Assembly: GCA_023139785.1 (NCBI GenBank)
Contig: JAGLMX010000016.1
Location: forward strand, 1-8,722
Origin: Candidatus Aenigmatarchaeota archaeon
Lineage (GTDB): Archaea; EX4484-52; B79-G9
Reading direction: 5' to 3'
DNA length: 8,722 nt
How positions within the stretch are numbered: the first letter of the stretch is position 1; the number at the start of each line of letters is the position of its first letter. Positions 1-7,520 of this stretch are shown here, piece by piece. A model generated the notes under the pieces. That model was given only the letters and a program-made list of their open reading frames with translations, was not told the origin of the DNA and did not search any database. The translations under genes and the position numbers were made by a program.

Positions 1-1643
1 TCTTTTTCAGAAAGCAGGCGAAGAAGCTTTTTCTCGCGCGTGTCTGTATAAATTACAGGCAGATCCTCTTTTTTGCTGACAAACTCCTTTAGTGTTCCCT
101 TTGCATTTTCATCAGCATGCGCATTTTTTGACACAATTGTGCCATGATTATTGAAAGAGCGCTTCATGCTTTGAAGAACGCCTTTCATCTTTTTTTCTTT
201 CCTTTTTGCACTCCAGAAATATGCCTCGTCAATAGTTCCCTTTGCAATAAGGACATATATTTCCCCTGCGCGCGACCTGCCGGTTCGGCCGCGCCGCTGT
301 ATTGCGCGTATCTCAGAAGGAATTGGCTCATAAAAGACCACAAGATCCACTTTCGGGATATCAAGCCCTTCCTCAGCAACACAGGTCGCGCACAGCACAT
401 TATGCTCGCCCTCGCGAAATTTCTCCAGAATCTCCATCTGCTTTTTCTGAGAGAACCCTTTTCTCTGCCCAATAAATACTACGGGCTTTATTTTGTCAGA
501 TTCAACCTTCTCAAAAATCTTTTTTGTGGTTGTGACATATTGTGTAAACACTATAGCTTTTTTGTCGCCTGTTATTTTTTCCTCAAGAAGTTCCCGTATT
601 TTTTCAAGTTTCGGGTGCTCGATTTTCTCTGCGCATATAAAGCGCACAATCTGCTCTGCGCGCACAAAGTCGTGATCCATGAAAAGCTCTGCCGCGGCTT
701 TTGTCGTGTTGTCAGCATGAAGCTTGTCAAAATATTCTATAAGCTGCTCAGCGCCCTGACTTTGCAAAAGCTCGAGTGCATGGTTGATTTTTATGCACTG
801 TGACGCTGTTGAGATTGCACGGAATGTGAGGGAGTCTCTTGTCCTGTGCGCCTCCTTCACAAGCTCTTTTTGAAGCAGAAGAAGGTCTTTTTTCCCTGCC
901 CGAAGTGTCGGCACATAATGCATTTTCTGCAAAAATTTCATGCGCGTTTCAAGCGCTGCTTCAAGCAGTTTCTTTGCGCGAAGAAAATCTTCCGGAAGCT
1001 CAACGCGAATCCAGTCAAAATCTGTGGAATGTATATACTTCCTGACATCTGCATCCTGCTCGCTACGTATTTCCACATTTTCAATAAACAGGTTCCCGCA
1101 AATAAGCCCAATCTTTTCCTCAGTCCCGCCAGGGGACGCGGTAAGACCAAGAATGAGCGGTTTTTTTGCATCCTGCAAGTACTTTTTGGCCAGATACGTA
1201 TACGCATAGTCTCCGCTTGCCCTGTGACATTCATCAAAAATGATGAGGGAAAAGTTCTCCAGTGAAAGCGTGTTTCGCACAATATCATTTTCAACAACCT
1301 GTGGTGTTGCAAAAAACATTGTGTTTTCCTGCCATATTTGCTCGCGCTTATTCGGTGGCTCTTTCCCTGTGACAATTGCAAAACCTTTTACTTTAAGGAG
1401 CGACTCAAAACTTTTCATGTGCTGTTCTGTAAGCGGCTTTGTCGGGGCAAGAAAAAGTATTTTTGACCCCGAAACGGTATGCATACGATGCGCCGCAACC
1501 CCCAGGGCAATGATAGTTTTTCCAAGGCCTGTAGGCAAAACCACAAGAGTGTTCTTTTTCGCAGCAGACGCTATTATAGCCTCCTGATACGCCCTCTGCT
1601 CAATAGCATCTTTCTTTAGAAGAGGATGATTTAGGTACGCCAT
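1..1643 (-). CDS. hef: Hef/FANCM-type helicase-nuclease, C-terminus beyond the window
   Basis: This is a superfamily 2 helicase that, in the Hef family, processes stalled replication forks and branched DNA. The frame stays open for 547 codons and runs off the left edge. Visible motifs: motif I TGLGKT (residues 38-43), APTKPL (66-71), motif II DECH (137-140), motif III TASPGG (168-173), a helical stretch of about 190-370 matching the Hef insert between the RecA lobes, and motif VI QRRGRTGR (449-456). The last residues contain TDTRE (533-537), which matches the opening of the ERCC4/XPF nuclease domain. The nuclease active site and any HhH domain would lie outside the window. Motif II is DECH, where I would expect DEAH in archaeal Hef. 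I chose the ATG at 1643 because a TATA-like box lies about 25 bases upstream and the protein then begins MAYLNHPLL, as Hef proteins typically do. An in-frame ATG at 1658 would add five residues. Family assignment is firm. Confidence 0.93.
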   Translation of the reverse strand, partial: MAYLNHPLLKKDAIEQRAYQEAIIASAAKKNTLVVLPTGLGKTIIALGVAAHRMHTVSGSKILFLAPTKPLTEQHMKSFESLLKVKGFAIVTGKEPPNKREQIWQENTMFFATPQVVENDIVRNTLSLENFSLIIFDECHRASGDYAYTYLAKKYLQDAKKPLILGLTASPGGTEEKIGLICGNLFIENVEIRSEQDADVRKYIHSTDFDWIRVELPEDFLRAKKLLEAALETRMKFLQKMHYVPTLRAGKKDLLLLQKELVKEAHRTRDSLTFRAISTASQCIKINHALELLQSQGAEQLIEYFDKLHADNTTKAAAELFMDHDFVRAEQIVRFICAEKIEHPKLEKIRELLEEKITGDKKAIVFTQYVTTTKKIFEKVESDKIKPVVFIGQRKGFSQKKQMEILEKFREGEHNVLCATCVAEEGLDIPKVDLVVFYEPIPSEIRAIQRRGRTGRSRAGEIYVLIAKGTIDEAYFWSAKRKEKKMKGVLQSMKRSFNNHGTIVSKNAHADENAKGTLKEFVSKKEDLPVIYTDTREKKLLRLLSEK

Positions 1644-1663
1644 CAGAAGGATTAACATAGAAT

Positions 1664-1671
1664 CCTTATAG
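1664..1671 (-). promoter_or_regulatory. Putative TATA box for hef
   Basis: Read on the minus strand this is CTATAAGG. It is centred about 25 bases before the ATG at 1643, the spacing expected for a leaderless archaeal transcript. The TATATAT-rich box at 1691-1699 is nearly symmetric. It could instead serve this gene from 37 bases upstream of the alternative ATG at 1658. Confidence 0.4.
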
Positions 1672-1690
1672 ATGTTTTGGTACAAACCAA

Positions 1691-1699
1691 ACATATATA
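1691..1699 (+). promoter_or_regulatory. Putative TATA box for the PH-repeat operon
   Basis: The sequence ACATATATA is centred about 28 bases before the ATG at 1723, as expected for a leaderless archaeal mRNA. It lies inside the frame that would open at an earlier ATG (1672). That argues against the earlier start and for the one at 1723. Confidence 0.55.
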
Positions 1700-1722
1700 C
1701 GAAAGCCAGCATAATAGGAAGT

Positions 1723-4104
1723 ATGCTTGAAAACTACGAACTAAAACCAAACATAATATCATTCGTGAGATACTCATATGTCAAAGCGCTTATCATTTCT
1801 TCGCTTTTCTTTGGGGCATTGTATTATGCAGTGAATATTTTTGCGCACGCGTACGCTCTTTATGTTATTGCCGCATTTGTTCTGGTTCAGGCTTTTGATT
1901 ATTATTCCCTCAGTGTGAAATACAGGAAGGAAAAATACATTTTTCTTGACAATAAAATCATCCATAAAAGCGGAGGCATATTTTCAGACAGCCAGACCGA
2001 GCTTTTGATAAAAAACATAACGCACGTTGGCATGCGCCTGAATTATATTGAACACAGAATACTCTTTGAAACAGGCAACATACGCATAGAATCTGCAGGA
2101 AGCGGCGGTACTGAAGTACACCTTCGCTCAATAAACAACACCGAAAAAATTTATGAGTATATCGGAGAGCTCATGAAGCATAACGGATTCAAACTGGCAA
2201 AAGAAAATATTCTCCAGCAGGAACGCCCGAGTACAATAGGCGTCTTTTTAGAGACATTCAAGAATTTTGTCTCAACAAGCCTGCTTATCGCGTATATTGG
2301 CGGAACCACATATAGTGCCCTCCCTGTTATGGAGTTTGTCGGGCTCAATAGGCTAACTGTACTATCTGTTGCCGGGCTCGTGATATCAGCCATATTTGCA
2401 AACACCTTTCTTCGCTTCATGGACCTGAAAAAGCGAGTCTATAATGTATACTCTGACACAATCACTTATGCAGAAGGCTTTCTCACAAAAAATGAAGCAT
2501 TCATCCCTATTGAAAATCTCGCAGATACAACAATAACCCAGAACATCATTGATAAAATATTCAACTTATATGACGTTAAAATAAGCTGCCAGGGAAGCGG
2601 CCAGGAAATTCTTTTTAAGAACATGAAAAACGGCAAAGAGCTTGAAGAAAACATTGACCGGCTCATAGGGGAAAGCCGCTCTTCTGAGCGCACTGTTCCG
2701 ATAGAACACTCTGCAAATGATCTTCAGGCTCCACGACATACGGCAAGCCGTGCCACAATACCACAAGGCGACACAAGCTTCACTGCAGAGTACAGAATGG
2801 ATGGCAGAAGGACTCTTCTGCCCCTGCTTGCAGCACTGCCCATCTTTTTGATTCTTTTGATTGCGGTTCCCGGTTTCCTCATGCTTGGCATACTAACGCC
2901 ATTCATAGTTATCTGGATTGTTGTATTTGTGGTAACTTTAATCAAAATGAATGCAACCAAATACCTCGTCAAGCCAAAAAGCATGGAAGAGCAATACAAT
3001 TTTATTTCATCAAAAAACAAGGAATTCTCAAATGAAAAAATTACAGGAATCATCTTCAAAGAGAGCTTTATCGACAAGTGGTTCAATACCTGCAGCATAC
3101 ATTTCTGGTCAATAGGCTCTTCTGAAAAAGTCGTATTTTCAAACATATACAAAACAGATGAGCTGCGTAAAAGCATCGCAGCAAAGTCCGGCATGTGGTC
3201 GCGCGACGTCCTTTACAACATCAATTCGAATTTCAGTGTGGTCGACATGCTCAAGGCAAATCTCTGGGCAACTGTACTTAGCTGCCTTTTTATGGCGTCA
3301 TTAGTCGGCGCATCAATATTATATTCAAAGTGGATTGCTGTGGCCCCGGTATCCGCAGCCATCCTTTACACAATCGGCATTTGCTACAACAAAATATACT
3401 ACATGAGATCAAAAATGACTTTTTTTAAGAATCACATCTACTTTGAGAAAGGAGTATTTTTCAAGAATTTTTACTATATCCTCTACGACAACATCAAGAA
3501 CATCTCAACTGTAAAGTACCCGTTTTCAGAATCAGGTTCTGTAACTTTTGATGTCGCAGGAGAGCAGGTTGAGCAAAGCGGGAAAAATCAAGTGGTTCTT
3601 TCAAACTCATTTGCAATAAGTTATGCCCCGGGCATTGAAAATAAGGATGACCTTATTGACATGATATTTTACAAGAGGCCGGACGCTGAAGAGATAAAAA
3701 ACATGGAGGAAAATATCAGCCAATACAACTCAAAACCAGTCCTTACTGCAAAGCCGGATATTATGAACTCCCTTGTGCCGCTTGTGATAGGAAGCATAAT
3801 AATTTTCCCGTTTATTGCGCTTCTTCCGCTTACAATCCCCCTAACAATCTGGAGTGTAAAGGTGACCTCGTACATAATAGAGCCCTACAGAGTGCTTAAA
3901 AAGTCAGGAATTTTATACAAAAAGCAGAAGTCCATTGTGTTCAGCAAGATAGACCACATAAACTTTGAGGAGGGATTTCTAAACAAGATGTTTCAAAACG
4001 GCACAGTCACCATCAACACTGTCGGAAGCAGCAAGCCCGAAATGAAGGTAGCAAACACCTCGAACTTCAGGGCGTTCTATGATAAGTTGAAAAAGTATTA
4101 CTAA
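1723..4104 (+). CDS. Membrane protein with five tandem TM-plus-bPH2 (DUF304/YdbT-like) modules
   Basis: This 793-residue protein is built from five repeats. Each has a hydrophobic segment, usually a helix pair, followed by a soluble domain resembling bacterial PH-like bPH2/DUF304 domains. Approximate membrane/soluble pairs are 20-60/65-150, 183-232/238-315, 364-408/412-480, 510-558/562-650 and 681-712/715-790. Most soluble units share a pattern: a Gly-rich turn after the first strand (KSGGIF, YAEGFL, FEKGVF, KKSGIL), then a helix of the type I.NI/KID, then a strand ending near GS. The third unit is the most degenerate. Bacterial YdbT-type proteins, as I recall them, carry about three such domains, so five is unusual. 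Biochemical function is unknown; a scaffold or lipid-contacting role is only inference. The start at 1723 is preferred over 1672 because of the TATA box at 1691-1699. The next gene begins 40 bases after the stop on the same strand, so they are probably cotranscribed. Confidence 0.85.
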   Translation: MLENYELKPNIISFVRYSYVKALIISSLFFGALYYAVNIFAHAYALYVIAAFVLVQAFDYYSLSVKYRKEKYIFLDNKIIHKSGGIFSDSQTELLIKNITHVGMRLNYIEHRILFETGNIRIESAGSGGTEVHLRSINNTEKIYEYIGELMKHNGFKLAKENILQQERPSTIGVFLETFKNFVSTSLLIAYIGGTTYSALPVMEFVGLNRLTVLSVAGLVISAIFANTFLRFMDLKKRVYNVYSDTITYAEGFLTKNEAFIPIENLADTTITQNIIDKIFNLYDVKISCQGSGQEILFKNMKNGKELEENIDRLIGESRSSERTVPIEHSANDLQAPRHTASRATIPQGDTSFTAEYRMDGRRTLLPLLAALPIFLILLIAVPGFLMLGILTPFIVIWIVVFVVTLIKMNATKYLVKPKSMEEQYNFISSKNKEFSNEKITGIIFKESFIDKWFNTCSIHFWSIGSSEKVVFSNIYKTDELRKSIAAKSGMWSRDVLYNINSNFSVVDMLKANLWATVLSCLFMASLVGASILYSKWIAVAPVSAAILYTIGICYNKIYYMRSKMTFFKNHIYFEKGVFFKNFYYILYDNIKNISTVKYPFSESGSVTFDVAGEQVEQSGKNQVVLSNSFAISYAPGIENKDDLIDMIFYKRPDAEEIKNMEENISQYNSKPVLTAKPDIMNSLVPLVIGSIIIFPFIALLPLTIPLTIWSVKVTSYIIEPYRVLKKSGILYKKQKSIVFSKIDHINFEEGFLNKMFQNGTVTINTVGSSKPEMKVANTSNFRAFYDKLKKYY

Positions 4105-4130
4105 TCCTGCGCTAAAATAGTTGATGAAAA

Positions 4131-4135
4131 AGGAG
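4131..4135 (+). promoter_or_regulatory. Ribosome binding site deciding the lipoprotein start
   Basis: AGGAG lies nine bases before the ATG at 4145. It favours that start over the TTG/ATG pair at 4121-4126, which lacks such a site. A Shine-Dalgarno site here fits an internal gene of a polycistronic mRNA, in contrast to the leaderless first genes. Confidence 0.6.
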
Positions 4136-4144
4136 TATTTTCAG

Positions 4145-4876
4145 ATGATAAATAGATTGCGCCTACTGCCCGCAGCAATCATACTTCTTGGAATTGTTCT
4201 TATAAGCGGTTGCACCACACAGGAAAACATTCATGAGCCGGACATTCACCCGCCTGCCGAAAACATTGAATACGTCGGCGGCAAGTACGAACTGGAACTT
4301 GTTATCACAGAAGTCACTGCCAATGACAAAACAGCAGTCATGAAAAAAATCCGCTATGTAAAAGACGGCAAAGTCATTGAGCCGAATCAGATTCTTCCGG
4401 ACAATATGCGCCCTGGTCTTGACTGGCTCAAGGCAAACACACCTGAAAACAGCATAGTAATGTCGTGGTGGGACTACGGCAATGCAATACGCGCGTACTC
4501 TGAACGCGAGCCAGTGATTGACACGCCTTCCAAGGCGCTCTTAAGCACCACTGTTTCAAAGTATCTTGGAAAACCTCTTGAGGATATAGAGTGCGATGCC
4601 TGTCTGCCGCACAATGTGGTTGAGGACGTCGCGCGCCTTTTAATCTCAGAAGATGCAATTGAGGCAAAGATGCTGATGGAAAAATACAGGGCGCGCTACC
4701 TTTATGTGCATATAGAAGATGAAAGAAAATCCATGGCATTTTATATAGCGCGCGGGCTTGAGCCAGAGCCGATAGAAGATACGATTCTTTTCAGGGCACT
4801 CGATGGACAGGAAATTGAGGGTTTTGAACTTGTGTATTCTGACGGGGTTTCGATGATTTATGAATTGACGAAATAA
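4145..4876 (+). CDS. Predicted lipoprotein resembling the soluble WWDYG domain of AglB/STT3 oligosaccharyltransferase
   Basis: The 243-residue product begins with a signal peptide, MINRLRLLP plus a hydrophobic stretch, ending in a lipobox ISGC with Cys23. It should therefore be lipid-anchored outside the membrane. After a short linker and a region of about 35-85 comes DWLKANTPENSIVMSWWDYG (ending at 112). This closely matches the segment of archaeal AglB and eukaryotic STT3 whose WWDYG binds the +2 Ser/Thr of the glycosylation sequon. Further on, DERK (192-195) resembles the DK motif (DxxKxxx[MI]), with Phe in place of the last residue. The C-terminal pattern FELVYSDGVSMIYEL also resembles the end of the OST soluble core. 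The roughly 13-helix catalytic membrane domain is absent, so it cannot transfer glycans alone. Sequon recognition, an accessory OST subunit, or a decayed OST fragment are possibilities. It lies 40 bases after the PH-repeat gene, with its own Shine-Dalgarno site. Confidence 0.8.
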   Translation: MINRLRLLPAAIILLGIVLISGCTTQENIHEPDIHPPAENIEYVGGKYELELVITEVTANDKTAVMKKIRYVKDGKVIEPNQILPDNMRPGLDWLKANTPENSIVMSWWDYGNAIRAYSEREPVIDTPSKALLSTTVSKYLGKPLEDIECDACLPHNVVEDVARLLISEDAIEAKMLMEKYRARYLYVHIEDERKSMAFYIARGLEPEPIEDTILFRALDGQEIEGFELVYSDGVSMIYELTK

Positions 4877-4895
4877 ATTCTAAAACCATTTCAAC

Positions 4896-4906
4896 AAATA
4901 TATAAG
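4896..4906 (+). promoter_or_regulatory. Putative TATA box for the small membrane protein gene
   Basis: AAATATATAAG is centred about 37 bases before the ATG at 4939, which predicts a leader of about ten bases. Its presence just after the lipoprotein stop suggests that a separate transcription unit starts here. Confidence 0.5.
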
Positions 4907-4938
4907 CGAGCAAAGCCACAATACATATAGGCGATATT

Positions 4939-5493
4939 ATGCGCATAGAAGAAACTATAAATGACATCGTAAAAAAAGCCTGTAACCTTTTCAAAGGGCA
5001 ATATGTGGCTCTTATTCTTGGAACTCTGGTTGCCTTTGTTGGAATGATTTTTATCATCACAATTCCTCCATTGGTTTTTGGTATTTTTCTCATGTGTGTA
5101 AAGTTGGTAAAAGGAGAAAAAATAGAAATTTCAGATGTTTTCAAAGGATTTAATTATTTTTTCAGAAGCTGGGCCTTGATTGTGACCTGCTTTTTTGCAA
5201 TCCTTGTAGGCTTGGTTTTCCTGATACTTCCCGGACTGCTTTTAATTGTGCTCTTCCAATACGCTGTCGCAATTGCACTGCTTGAAGACAGGGGCGCCAT
5301 CAGTTCCATTAAAAGAAGCTATACACTTGGAAAAGAAAATTTCACTTTTTCATTAGTGTTCTTGATATTGATGATGGTGCTAGATGGCATCGGATCGTAC
5401 ACGCGCATAGGTGTTCTGATTACAACTCCTTTCACTATGCTTTGTACAGTTCTTGCCGCCCAGAAACTGGCTGCAAAGAGCAAAACAAAGTGA
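4939..5493 (+). CDS. Small multi-pass membrane protein of unassigned function
   Basis: The 184-residue protein is strongly hydrophobic. It has an amphipathic N-terminus (1-20), a hydrophobic stretch at about 22-55 broken by the proline pair IPP, a longer pair of helices at about 78-115 containing LPGLLLIV, and two more at about 135-150 and 157-175. A charged segment (57-72) includes DVFKGF. The pattern LPG, then an acidic residue with DRGAISSIKRSYTL, resembles integral membrane families related to DUF4013 or the membrane domain of glycerophosphodiester phosphodiesterases. In those families an internal duplication gives similar spacing. I can see no catalytic motif. It has its own TATA box, 62 bases lie between it and the preceding lipoprotein gene, and it points the same way, so a link to the envelope pair is possible but unproven. 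The C-terminus is a lysine-rich tail. Confidence 0.75.
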   Translation: MRIEETINDIVKKACNLFKGQYVALILGTLVAFVGMIFIITIPPLVFGIFLMCVKLVKGEKIEISDVFKGFNYFFRSWALIVTCFFAILVGLVFLILPGLLLIVLFQYAVAIALLEDRGAISSIKRSYTLGKENFTFSLVFLILMMVLDGIGSYTRIGVLITTPFTMLCTVLAAQKLAAKSKTK

Positions 5494-5522
5494 AGAACTT
5501 ACCTTTCTACGTTCGCAACTCA

Positions 5523-5530
5523 TTTATAAT
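5523..5530 (+). promoter_or_regulatory. Putative TATA box for the dehydrogenase gene
   Basis: TTTATAAT is centred about 30 bases before the ATG at 5557. That places transcription start within a few bases of the start codon, and no Shine-Dalgarno sequence precedes it. Confidence 0.55.
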
Positions 5531-5556
5531 CAGAGAACTCAAAATAACACGATTAC

Positions 5557-6396
5557 ATGAAAATAGCAATAATAGGTACCGGACGCGTAGGCAGCACCAC
5601 TGCTTTTTGCCTTGCAAACCACACAAAAATAACTGAATTATTGTTAATCAACAGAAATCAAAAAAATGCGATTGGACTAAAGTCGGATATAGTCGGAACA
5701 TACCCTGAACATGGCGATAAAATAAAAGTTGGCAACTTCCCGGATGCAAACGACGCAGACATCATACTAATCACCTGCGGCTCATTCGGCGCCCCGGCAG
5801 GAAGCAGCCTATGGGATGTAAGTAAACCGATAATTGAAAGCATCTTCTCAAAAATACATCCAAAAAAAGATTCGAAAATTGTTGTAATAATGACTCCTTG
5901 CGACAGGGCAGCACATCTTATATGCAAGCTTTCCGGGCTGGATCCAAAAAACATCATTGGCTTTGGCGGCCAGCTTGATGTCAACCGCCTGAAATATATG
6001 CTCTTTTCGGAAACAAACAATTTTTCAAAAAAGATTGATGCGAACTTCATAGGAGAGCATGGCAAACGAGGCATTCCTGTTTTCATGGAGCCTGTGCCTG
6101 ACAGGGAAAAAATTGTAGAGCACACAAAAAACTACTTCGGGACTTACCTTGCAGAATACAAGGCATCAACATACGGGACTGGCAAAGAGCTGGCAAAGTT
6201 GACCGAAGCGCTGATGTCTGAAAAAGACACTGTTTTGACGGCCTCTTACTACGAACCAAAATATGGGCTTTTTGTCACATGGCCTTGCTCAATCAATAAA
6301 GACGGCGTCAAAGAACCCCTTGATTTGAAATTGAATGAAGAAGAACAAAGTGAGTTTGACAATCTGATCAAACTGAGGAAAAATGAGGAAGGATAG
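5557..6396 (+). CDS. Divergent lactate/malate-dehydrogenase-superfamily oxidoreductase
   Basis: The 279-residue protein starts directly with a Rossmann fold, MKIAIIGTGRVG (GxGxxG at 7-12). The LDH/MDH architecture follows. LDVNR (140-144) supplies the family's Asp and substrate-binding Arg, and GEHG (166-169) supplies the catalytic His168. A C-terminal helix resembles that of family members (LNEEEQSEFDNL). Other hallmarks are changed. The acidic residue that normally binds the adenine ribose is Asn32 (INRN). The mobile specificity loop (about 74-86) has no arginine at all, so the equivalents of LDH residues 102 and 109 are lost. The NP motif that normally follows strand 5 is TP (113-114). Substrate is therefore unlikely to be plain pyruvate/lactate or oxaloacetate/malate, and NADP(H) preference is possible. 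Length is somewhat short for the family (about 300-330). It converges on the GH15 gene with an 18-base gap. Confidence 0.82.
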   Translation: MKIAIIGTGRVGSTTAFCLANHTKITELLLINRNQKNAIGLKSDIVGTYPEHGDKIKVGNFPDANDADIILITCGSFGAPAGSSLWDVSKPIIESIFSKIHPKKDSKIVVIMTPCDRAAHLICKLSGLDPKNIIGFGGQLDVNRLKYMLFSETNNFSKKIDANFIGEHGKRGIPVFMEPVPDREKIVEHTKNYFGTYLAEYKASTYGTGKELAKLTEALMSEKDTVLTASYYEPKYGLFVTWPCSINKDGVKEPLDLKLNEEEQSEFDNLIKLRKNEEG

Positions 6397-6414
6397 ATTT
6401 ACTATCTCTACTCA

Positions 6415-7482
6415 TTACAGATACCCTAACTTCTTAGAAGCAATAATAAACATGGAATGAGACCAGCAAAGAGGGGAAACAGCTATCTGAATCTTATTAT
6501 CAAAGATTTGTTCAGGAATGAATTTTTTACCTTTCATATCTCCAAGAACCTTGTCGTAATACTCCAATGCCTTTTTCTTATTATTTCGTTCCATCCAACA
6601 AATACTCATCCAAAAATTCAGAAGGGGCCAATAGCCCGCACCTTTTTTGCGATGAATGGTTTTTTGAAACATCCATCCATCATATACATCATGTTCGTAT
6701 CTGTAAATGCCTGAATTTTTAGCAAGCCTTTTTTCAATAAGGCTCATTGTTTTTTTCATAATTTCCTGGTTTGCATTTACTATTCTCGAAGGCCATACCA
6801 AGCCCAACAATGAAGCATCAAGTTGTTTATCATCTATCTTTCCAAAAGAACGATAAAAATAATCTTTAAAATTGTTCAATAAAGTCCTTCTCATCTCATC
6901 TGATGTTTTGGACCACTTTTTGTTTGGAATCAATTCATTTGCATCGGATAATCCTTTGGAGCAAACAGCCAAAGAATATGTAAAATTATCCTTCAGATCC
7001 GGAAAACAAAGCCGCTCTTCCCACAAATCCTGAGTCACCAGGTTAAAATGAGTTTTGTCCCACATCCTACATAAGCCGTCTGCTGATTTTTTGATAAGTT
7101 TTTCAAATTTCATGCATTTGTTCTTGTCATTTTTATAATAGTTAAATATCGCCATCAAAATGCATCCTGTTTGGTCGGGTTGAAAATGAAAACATGCTTT
7201 CCTGCCATCAATGTGATAATACTGGTAAAATAAACCTGTTTTTTCCCAGTCTTCTGCTTTTGTACACCATTTAAAAAATTTTTCATGGATATCTAATTCA
7301 AGTATATCTGCTGCAACACATGCGTATGATGCATCCCTAAGCCAGACATAATTGTAATTGTTTGCTTCTTTTGAGGAATATGGTTTAGCTGAATTTGAAG
7401 CAACAATTGCCCCATTTGGCAGTGAACAATCTGCTATAACTTCTCTGCTTGCCTTTAATAATTTCAATATTTGTTTAGCCAT
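6415..7482 (-). CDS. GH15 glucoamylase/trehalase-type glycoside hydrolase, catalytic domain only
   Basis: The 355-residue product matches the (alpha/alpha)6 barrel of glycoside hydrolase family 15, which inverts alpha-glucosidic bonds in starch, glucans or trehalose. Signatures in order: YNYVWLRDASY (43-53), DLWEER (152-157) with Glu155 as general acid, LDASLLGL (221-228), GIYRYEHDVYDG (258-269), and IPEQIFD (322-328) with Glu324 as general base, then a conserved-looking WSH near 340-342. Both catalytic glutamates are present, so the enzyme should be active. Many prokaryotic GH15 proteins carry an N-terminal beta-sandwich domain and exceed 600 residues; this one lacks it. There is no signal peptide, so action is cytoplasmic. 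The start is supported by a TATA-like box 27 bases upstream. Upstream on the same strand lies a decayed glycosyltransferase-phosphatase gene, which hints at trehalose or glucan turnover. Substrate is not decidable from sequence alone. Confidence 0.9.
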   Translation of the reverse strand: MAKQILKLLKASREVIADCSLPNGAIVASNSAKPYSSKEANNYNYVWLRDASYACVAADILELDIHEKFFKWCTKAEDWEKTGLFYQYYHIDGRKACFHFQPDQTGCILMAIFNYYKNDKNKCMKFEKLIKKSADGLCRMWDKTHFNLVTQDLWEERLCFPDLKDNFTYSLAVCSKGLSDANELIPNKKWSKTSDEMRRTLLNNFKDYFYRSFGKIDDKQLDASLLGLVWPSRIVNANQEIMKKTMSLIEKRLAKNSGIYRYEHDVYDGWMFQKTIHRKKGAGYWPLLNFWMSICWMERNNKKKALEYYDKVLGDMKGKKFIPEQIFDNKIQIAVSPLCWSHSMFIIASKKLGYL

Positions 7483-7504
7483 AACTATGAATTGTAGTTT
7501 CGCG

Positions 7505-7513
7505 TTTAAAAAG
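7505..7513 (-). promoter_or_regulatory. Putative TATA box for the GH15 gene
   Basis: On the minus strand this is CTTTTTAAA. It is centred about 27 bases before the ATG at 7482, again the leaderless archaeal spacing. Confidence 0.55.
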
Positions 7514-7520
7514 ATTTGAA

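Noticed and set aside
144..803. Plus-strand open frame of 219 codons over the left end
   Set aside because: It lies antisense to the well-supported hef frame and its translation is low-complexity, rich in Phe, Leu and Cys, with no family resemblance.
1240..1587. Plus-strand frame of 115 codons
   Set aside because: It is antisense to the helicase motifs of hef, which explain this sequence completely.
1672..1722. Earlier ATG at 1672 as the start of the PH-repeat protein
   Set aside because: The extra 17 residues would span the TATA box at 1691-1699, and the ATG at 1723 lies at the expected leaderless distance.
4121..4144. TTG/ATG starts at 4121-4126 for the lipoprotein
   Set aside because: The AGGAG at 4131-4135 is correctly spaced for the ATG at 4145, which also gives a cleaner signal peptide.
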